Assembly (NCBI GenBank): GCA_025403435.1
Contig: CM046341.1
Coordinates: 19,801,460 to 19,865,459 of the forward strand
DNA: 64,000 nt
Source: Artocarpus heterophyllus
Taxonomy: Eukaryota > Streptophyta > Magnoliopsida > Rosales > Moraceae
Direction of reading: 5' to 3'
How positions within the stretch are numbered: the first letter of the stretch is position 1; the number at the start of each line of letters is the position of its first letter. The notes below the pieces were generated by a model, which ran no database searches, was not told the DNA's origin, and saw only the letters and a list, made by a program, of their open reading frames with translations. Positions 57,756-64,000 of the stretch are shown here, piece by piece. The position numbers and the translations under genes are program-made.

Positions 57756-59365
57756 GTGACTCTTCATTCTTTTAATTTCTAGCCAAAGAAAATTCTTGCC
57801 CTCACCACCTCTCAAAAATCTCTCCAAGAAAGTCTCCATCATTCCTCTAATCCTCAAAGCCAAGAATTCATCACTCTTATTTTATTTCAAGCCAAAATAG
57901 AAAGAATTCTTTTTTTAGAGGTTTTGTGTGCAAGTCTTCGTATTTATTAAAGAAAACATAAGAATTAAGGTATAGTTTAAAGGTTTTTATAGTTTTGAAT
58001 TTTTTATGATTGATATCTATTGTTTTGTGACAAAGTTTGTTAGAAAATTTTTCTTTTATATTGCGAATGTGTATGCATATATGTTTGTATGGAAAATAAA
58101 TTATTTTGTTTATTACTTTGATTGTAAAAAAGTTATTTTATGGTTGAAAGCATTTATGTTTATATGATATCATAAAATTTCATAAAAGTAGGCTATGTTC
58201 TTGGAGTGTGATTTGAGAATTTTAGGGTTTTTGGTTAGTCGGTAAGGTCGATGGTAATGTTTTGAAAACAAATGATTTTATTTTGCTACAATTTTTGGAT
58301 ATGACGTGTATATATTTGTTATTAATGTCTGAGAGCTTTTATAAATTTTAGTTCAAAATAATTTTAGGGTTATGAACTTTCAATCAAACACTACTCATGA
58401 AATTTTATTTGTTGGTAGATTTGTATTTATTTTTAGTAGGGTCTGTTTTATGGGCCAAAAAGCGTCTTTTAATTTTGTAAAAAAAATATGAGTTATTGTT
58501 TATATGTTCAACATATGTCTGTATATTTTTAACTCATATCCTTATTATGTTTTAAGAAAAAATTCATTGATTGCCAAGTACACAGTGGTTATAAATGTTT
58601 GCCTGATATGTTTTATGTAATTCGTGAGATGATAAGTCATAATTTGAAATGTGTTTTGCATGATTTATTATTTTTCTAACTTTTATTTATATGTTAAACA
58701 TGTCACATAAAAATTTCAAAAGTATATCATACATATTTGAAAAATGTTTGAATGAAATGTGTTCGCTGTTTAGCATGTCTAATGTTAATATTAACTCTTA
58801 ATTCAAACGTAGATTTTGAATTGCTCTGAATTTATTTGAAGCTAAATTTTGGATATATTATGACTTTATATGTCAATTATATATAGTAATTTTTATAAAT
58901 TATTTAGTGACATAAATGATTTATCTAATTTATGATTAGGACTATTCACTGTCCAAGCTTTGCTAGTAGATTTTATAGTATTAATTATGTGACTTATTTT
59001 AATTATGGAATAAAAATTTTTATGGCTAATGAAAAATATGAAGGTTATATATTTATATATATATGCTAACTTTATTTTCATAAATTTTTATTTTCTAATT
59101 GAATGTGAATTAAAAGATATAGGGTTATGAATTCTTGAAGGTTAGACAGTTTTTATGACTGGTAGATTTACTTGAACGTTTTGAAAATTGGAAAAATATA
59201 TTTTGGATTAATATGTTCAAGAGAAGAAAATTTGAGTGATGTTTATATATGTTAGCTATGTTATGGAATAATTCTTACACTTTATTCATGCTTATAAGTG
59301 AGACTAATTTCTTTAAGTAATTAAAGGTCAAGTTTTCTATCTTTATATTTCTTGACTCTAAGTGC
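57756..59365 (+). repeat. Repeat unit C: body only, tandem to unit B
   Basis: Bases 57756-59365 repeat 56169-57755 at an offset of about 1.59 kb. Shared words include AGCCAAAGAAA, CAAACACT, AGTAGATTTT, ACTTGAACGTTTTGAAAATTG and GACTCTAAGTG. Unit C has no promoter module. Divergence is considerable, so the duplication is old. Confidence 0.8.
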
Positions 59366-60243
59366 ATTAATAATGCTTACCAATGAATGGCAGCGGATCA
59401 ACACCATGTGCGGCTACATACAGTGCTTGGACGGCTCTTCTCTGCTTTCCTCGGCCTACTTGGATGTGTTTGCAACAAGAGGAGGGATGCTTTGAAGGTA
59501 AATGGGGACATCGATATGGTGCCGAACAAAGGCTCTACGACGCTCAAGGTAGGCATTACTCGACAGAGAACAGGAGCTAGTTAGTTAGGAAGGATAATGT
59601 TGGCTTTGAGCTACAATAAATGCACTCTATTTATAGGATGCCACTTGAACCAGGTGTTAGATGGATTTTGCCCATGATCCGTGTGTCACATCAAGGTCTG
59701 TTAGAAGGTAGATGACATATGTCACGACCTCCGCCAGTGGATCATCCTTCATCTAACGACAAAAACACTGCCATGTGTTGGCTTCTTATGGTGAGTGGCT
59801 GTCTATTTGTAAGCTCTGACAATCCGACCCAAGCATGTGTCTTACCCAAAGAGGCAAGAATTTGCATCGCGGCCAATAGGGGCCTTGTAGAGCACCTTAA
59901 GAGGACAAGCCAAGCTTCGAGGGTCAAGATTGCCTTCCCGGTTACATTTGACAAGGATAGTTGTTGATTCGTAGATGAGGTGTACCTCGGGGATGGCACC
60001 AAGCACACTCGCAACAGTAGCCCCTAGTGCGTCTGGTCGATGCACGGTTGGGTGGACTATACCAAGTGGGTGTGGTTGGCTCAAGTTAGCCTTTTAGCGA
60101 TGTCCCGAGGCAACAGGAGTTGAAGAGCCATGCAGTCAAGCTTGGTTGGACACGTGTCAGCATGTGATTGGGTGTTTCCCTAACAAGCGTAATCATTGTG
60201 CCTTTTTGATTTCTGTGCCCAAGTTCTGTGCCTAAGTTCCATC
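59366..60243 (-). other. Probable 3' LTR/untranslated region of element T, borders not found
   Basis: Base composition rises sharply in GC at about 59380. No gene is convincing, although short frames exist at 59383-59580 and 59719-59967. Its position between the antisense frame and the old repeats is where the 3' LTR of a minus-strand Tat-type element should be. I could not find paired TG...CA ends or a purine tract. Confidence 0.4.
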
Positions 60244-60251
60244 TATAAATA
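60244..60251 (+). promoter_or_regulatory. TATA box for the antisense reading frame of element T
   Basis: TATAAATA (context CCATC[TATAAATA]AGAG) lies 166 bp before the ATG at 60410 on the plus strand. It is a plausible promoter for the antisense gene. Confidence 0.55.
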
Positions 60252-60409
60252 AGAGTTAATCCCTCGTGATGCTAGTGTGTAAGCAAGGCTGGACTTTGGG
60301 ATTTTTGACTTTTAGCTGCCGAGTTATAGGTTGCAATCTAAGAACTTAAGACTTCATCCTGTGCTTCCACAAATTGGGTAGGTAATTTTCCCGATTAGAA
60401 CATTTATAA

Positions 60410-62504
60410 ATGAGTGACCTTAGCGACTCCCAAAATGATATAGCCATTTCATGGTTGGACAGCAGCATCGAAACCGACCAGTCAATAATCACCACCAGGG
60501 TCTAGGGTCATTCAGAAGCTCCCACCCTAGCTAGGCCTCTGTAGCAAGGTATACCTTAGCATTGACGTCCAGCCGGCTTGGAGCATTATGTTGAGAGTAT
60601 TGTATCTAGGACGACGTAAATCTTGTCTTGCCCAAGGAAGGAGACTCACCGCTAAACCCGCCTAAAGGTGACATCACATTATACATAGAGTTCTTCTAGG
60701 CTGAGCTTCACTTGCCTTTTCATCCCTTCCTCTGCTAAGCATTAAATGATTTAAACATGTGCCTTGCTCAATTGAACTCGAACTACTACCGCTCCTTGAC
60801 TAAAATTTATATCCTTTGGAGGTACTACTGAGAGACTGAGATGCCGTAGGAAGCCTTCAAACAAGTGTACAAGATGAAGAGGCTTCCCCGACAGTTAGGA
60901 TGGTACTATTTTATTGGGTTCAAGAAAGATTTTATTCTAGAGAATCTTCACTCAGACAAGCTTTGGAAGTACGAGTGGTTCTTCATTAGGGGAAACTACA
61001 TATCTTAGGATGATGAGGTGGTACCTAAGGACCAGCAAGTCCCGAGGAGATTTAAGCAGGGGCACCAAGCAAGGTTGTCACAGCAGTGGGGGATTCATAC
61101 ACTAAGCCTGAGTCTACTTGGTAGCAATCTTTCTTACTTCGGAAGACCAACCTATCCCATTATGGCTGGTTTGAAGGGTCCAGTTAATAAGCCCTCGCCA
61201 AAGCGTCCCATCTACCTGGTCGATTGTGCAGGTGATAGTTGCTAGACCTAGTGCCTTGGACATCCCGGGGCCGAGCACCAGTCGATCTAGGTGGCCAACG
61301 AAGGAGCCCTCATCATCTAGTTCTAAGGAATCTTTGGGTGGTTCCCTAGGTTTGGGGCCGCCCGTTGCCGACGAGAACCTCAAGGATGTGATAAGGCATT
61401 TATACTCATTGCGCTAGATCTGGATCGGGGGTAAGCCCTAAGCTTTTCCTTTTCCTTCCATTTTTTTTGAGTTTTACCGAGCCTACCTTGACTTGGTGAT
61501 TCTTCTTAAAGATATGTCTTTACAGTAAACGTCTAGGCAAGAAACGTAGAGGTTTATGGAGAATCTCTGTTGATCGAAAGAAAAAGGGGCCACTGGGTTG
61601 AAGAGGAAGAGGACCCTGAGGACCGAGCACCCTTCTGCCACTGAGCAACCACTTGTGCCACTGCCACCAACTAGATCTAGTGGGTTGTCGAGCTGTGACT
61701 GTCCGCATACTGTAGTCGTGGTTGCACTACCAACGCCACTTGAGCCCCCTAGGAGTTGCCTTACTACACGATGCTTGATTGTTGAGACAATCGACGATGC
61801 TGTGCCTGGGGAGGAGTTCTTCGAGCAGGCTCAAGAAGAAACGTTCTTGGACTGCTTCGAGTCAGCCTTTTAGCTCTCTATGAAGGTACGTTGAGTTTAC
61901 ATCCCGAGGTTCTTTTCACTTGTGATATTTTCTTAGCTCTAACCACTTCTCCTCATAGGCCTACACATGCATGAAGATGGCAGACATCATAGCCGAGTGC
62001 ATCTTCTGCCTCGTGCAAAGGAAGGCCTAGAAGGCTGATAAAGAGAAAGGCAAGGCGAAGAAGATGCTTGAAGTGAAGGACACCAAGCTCAACCAAGCGA
62101 AGGCCGATACTGCCCGGGCCAAAGATGAGGCGAGAAAAGCCTAGGAGGAGGCAGATCAGGTGTGGGTTGTAGTAGACTAGGCAAGGGCCTCTCCACAAGA
62201 CGCCAGGGATTAGCATGGACGTTTCTTGAGGGAAGAGTTGCCCAACATGCTGGCCTAGGTAGTGTAAGAATTCAAGGCATCTGTGTAGTATGCAAACAAC
62301 TACTACCTCAGGATGAAGGACTTGCAAGAGTACCTTCTAAAGTCGGAGGTAGGCAAGGATGCGGAGCAGGTCGGCCAAGACATGGTGGTGGACATGGTCG
62401 CCGAGGACGGAAGGGTGAGGACGGTGATGCCAGAGATGAGGCCCAGGCATAAATTTTGTATATCTGTAACTCTTTCTGTTTGGGTTTGGGAGGTGCCCGG
62501 TTAA
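60410..62504 (+). pseudogene. Antisense additional ORF of element T, Transposase_28-like, broken
   Basis: ATG 60410 (MSDLSDSQNDIAISWLD). After stops and shifts, EAFKQVYKMKRLPRQLGWYYF and KYEWFFIRGNYI (60850-61010) match what I recall of the Transposase_28 (PF04195) family, despite its name found in gypsy-type elements. Two likely introns: 61431-61525 (GTAAGC...TTACAG) and 61886-61958 (GTACGT...CTCATAG). After the second comes a Lys/Glu/Ala-rich coiled-coil-like stretch (DKEKGKAKKMLEVKDTKL, NQAKADTARAKDEARKA). Many TAG stops stand at Gln or Trp positions. Antisense extra frames are known in Tat elements such as Grande. The function of the product is unknown. Confidence 0.72.
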
Positions 62505-62554
62505 TCATACCTTCTAGAGACAATTGAATATCTTATTTTTATCTTTAATGAAAT

Positions 62555-62690
62555 TTTAATTTCATTTTCTCAAGTTCAATGCTTCTTAGAATGAAACATT
62601 TAATTTCATTTTTTCCCAAGTTCAATGCTTCTTGGAAATAAAACTTTTAAGTTCATTTTTTCCAAGTTCAACACTCTAGGAAATGAAACA
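62555..62690. repeat. Three tandem copies of a 44-47 bp unit after the antisense frame
   Basis: Copies 62555-62598, 62599-62645 and 62646-62690, each TTTAA-TTCATTTT...AAGTTCAA...GAAA-AAAC. Such short arrays are described in the variable 3' untranslated part of Tat/Ogre elements. Confidence 0.88.
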
Positions 62691-62699
62691 TTTAGTCTG

Positions 62700-63189
62700 A
62701 TTTGTTCAACCGAGCAGGGAAGACCCACTTCTTGGACTAGCCGAGTTAACTACAATGGTACGTAGTGCCTAACAGCCCCCTTTAGACTGTTTAAGTTTAC
62801 TTGAACTTTTACAAGTTTAATTGTGGTTGGGGGTTAAGTACCCCAGAATCATTATTGTGTAAAGGCAACTCTTGATTGGGTCTCTACATGGCAACAAATT
62901 AGTAAATTGGTGTTTTAAGTCCTCTTGTGGTTGGAATCGTGCTGACCAGCCCTTCGTCTAGTTTTTGGGATGACCCTCCCTCTTCGGGAGTTATGGTCTA
63001 GTCCCCCAGATAGGAGTTAAGGTGGCCTTCACCCTTTGGGAGTTATGGCCTTTTAGGTGCGAATTACTCAGAGGAATTCTTTAAAATAGTTATTTTCATT
63101 AACATCTCTTGTATACATTTCAGTTCTACTTAGTAGACCTTTTGGTTACAAAAGAATGAAGCCAAAGGTCAAAAAAGAAGTTCTAGTTT
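62700..63189. other. Non-coding spacer between convergent antisense frame and integrase of T
   Basis: No coding frame. A TCGGGAGTTATGG / TTGGGAGTTATGG word pair near 62993 and 63037 forms a loose repeat. The interval holds the 3' ends of both convergent genes. Confidence 0.5.
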
Positions 63190-64000
63190 TTTGGTAACAA
63201 TAAAACTTCTTTAGGTGCCCCGCATTTCAAGGGTGCCCGAACACATTCCCATCCATGTCAACAATCTTATATGTGCCAAGTTGTATAATGCCGATCACGT
63301 TGAACAGGCTATCCCATTTTGGTCCGAATGACCCAAACCCGGGCTATTGAATATTGACCTATTTGAGTACTAAGTCACCAACTTTAAAACTCCTCGGATG
63401 AACCCGCTTGTTGTAGTATCAAGCAACAACTTTGCCCTAGGCTGCTATGCAAATTATTGCTCTGTCCCTCTTTTCCTCCAACAGGTTAAGCTCGGACATC
63501 ATAAGTTCAGTATTTTGAAGCTCGTCATAATGATCAGTCCTAAAGCTCAACAGGCTAACCTCCATCGATATAATGGCCTTGGCTCCATAGACGAGGGAGA
63601 ATGGGGTCTCGCTTGTGGCAATCTGGACCATGGTTCGATACGCCTAGAGCACCTTTGAGAGTTCATCGATCCACGAGCCTTTGAACTCCTCTAGTTTTTT
63701 CTTTAGGTTGTTCTTGATCATTGTGTTGACCGCTTTAACCTGCCCATTGCTCTGAGGATAACTGGGCGAGGAGAAGACCTTCTTGATGCCAAACTACTCA
63801 CACAGGCAGAGGAGACTTGATAATTCCAACTACTTGGCGTTATTGATAACTATAGATAATATTCTTTTAGATGAAGTTGGTGCATTTAGCCTCAGTCATG
63901 TTGGTGCATGGTTCGACCTCTACCTTTTTAGTGAGGTAGTCTATGGCCACTATACAATACTTAAACTATGATCGAGCTTGGAGGAGAGGTCCGATTAGGT
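63190..64000 (-). pseudogene. Element T integrase C-terminal half (Tat-type gypsy), runs off the window
   Basis: On the minus strand: SYPQSNGQVKAVNTMIKNNL (the segment holding the third acidic residue, here Lys-Ala in place of the expected Glu), KKKLEEFKGSWIDELSKVL, ETPFSLVYGAKAI, LNLLEEKRDRAIICIAA and YYNKRVHPRSFKVGDLVL. It ends near NAGHLKKFY. Stops include TAG at 63437-63439. The pattern TPFSLVYG-(T/A)-A is typical of Tat/Athila-type gypsy integrases. The rest of pol lies to the right of the window. Confidence 0.85.

Noticed and set aside
59383..59967. Short plus-strand frames at the start of the GC-richer region
   Set aside because: Overlapping frames in several phases without domain or splice support. 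The region is probably the LTR or untranslated part of element T.
59366..60410. Exact 3' LTR borders of element T
   Set aside because: I looked for TG...CA ends with a purine tract on the minus strand and found no pair I could defend, so no LTR was drawn.
62555..62690. CRISPR-like spacing of repeats
   Set aside because: The units are directly adjacent without spacers, and the DNA is plant nuclear. It is a simple tandem array.

Overview
The window is nuclear DNA of a flowering plant. It is AT-rich, has a spliced gene of a plant/cyanobacterial family, and is dominated by nested LTR retrotransposons with tRNA-iMet-type primer sites (TGGTATCAGAGC and close variants). The species cannot be told from the sequence; the elements look dicot-like. 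No bacterial, organellar, tRNA, rRNA or CRISPR feature was seen.

Layout. (1) 1-10304: a decayed plus-strand Ty1/copia element, C1, with LTRs of about 2 kb. Its 5' LTR is cut by the window edge and carries a solo gypsy LTR (A). C1 abuts 213 bp of an inverted LTR of its own family (10305-10517). (2) 10518-17731: about 7 kb of apparently single-copy DNA with the one cellular gene, an eight-exon DUF3531-like gene at 12988-16879 (306 aa, predicted plastid transit peptide). One intron holds a tandem duplication of about 493 bp. (3) 17732-20370: the probable 5' end of a plus-strand gypsy element, P. (4) 20371-53940: a nest read on the minus strand. The oldest layer is a copia relic, O, of which gag, primer site and one LTR remain. 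O's LTR is split by copia element C2 (21022-38555) and by gypsy element G2 (39235-53610). C2 carries gypsy element G1 in its gag gene and solo gypsy LTRs B and C in its 5' LTR. G2 carries gypsy element G3, which carries solo LTR D in its integrase gene. Nearly every junction has a 5-bp target duplication. (5) 53941-59365: degenerate repeats of about 1.1-1.6 kb with TATA boxes and LTR-like starts. (6) 59380-64000: the 3' part of a minus-strand Tat-type gypsy element, T. It has an integrase relic, a short tandem repeat, and an antisense plus-strand reading frame related to the Transposase_28 family with recognisable introns.

G1, G2 and G3 belong to one gypsy group, most like the CRM (centromeric) chromoviruses. 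LTRs start TGATGAGGACATC or a variant, and the integrase reading frame runs through the polypurine tract into the 3' LTR, so solo LTRs keep a short piece of coding sequence. G2 and G3 show a reciprocal mosaic pattern across the reverse transcriptase/linker region.

Except for the cellular gene and the uninterrupted G3 gag frame, all coding regions here are broken by stops or frameshifts. I saw no sign of a novel multi-gene system; the interest is in element architecture, recombination and nesting.
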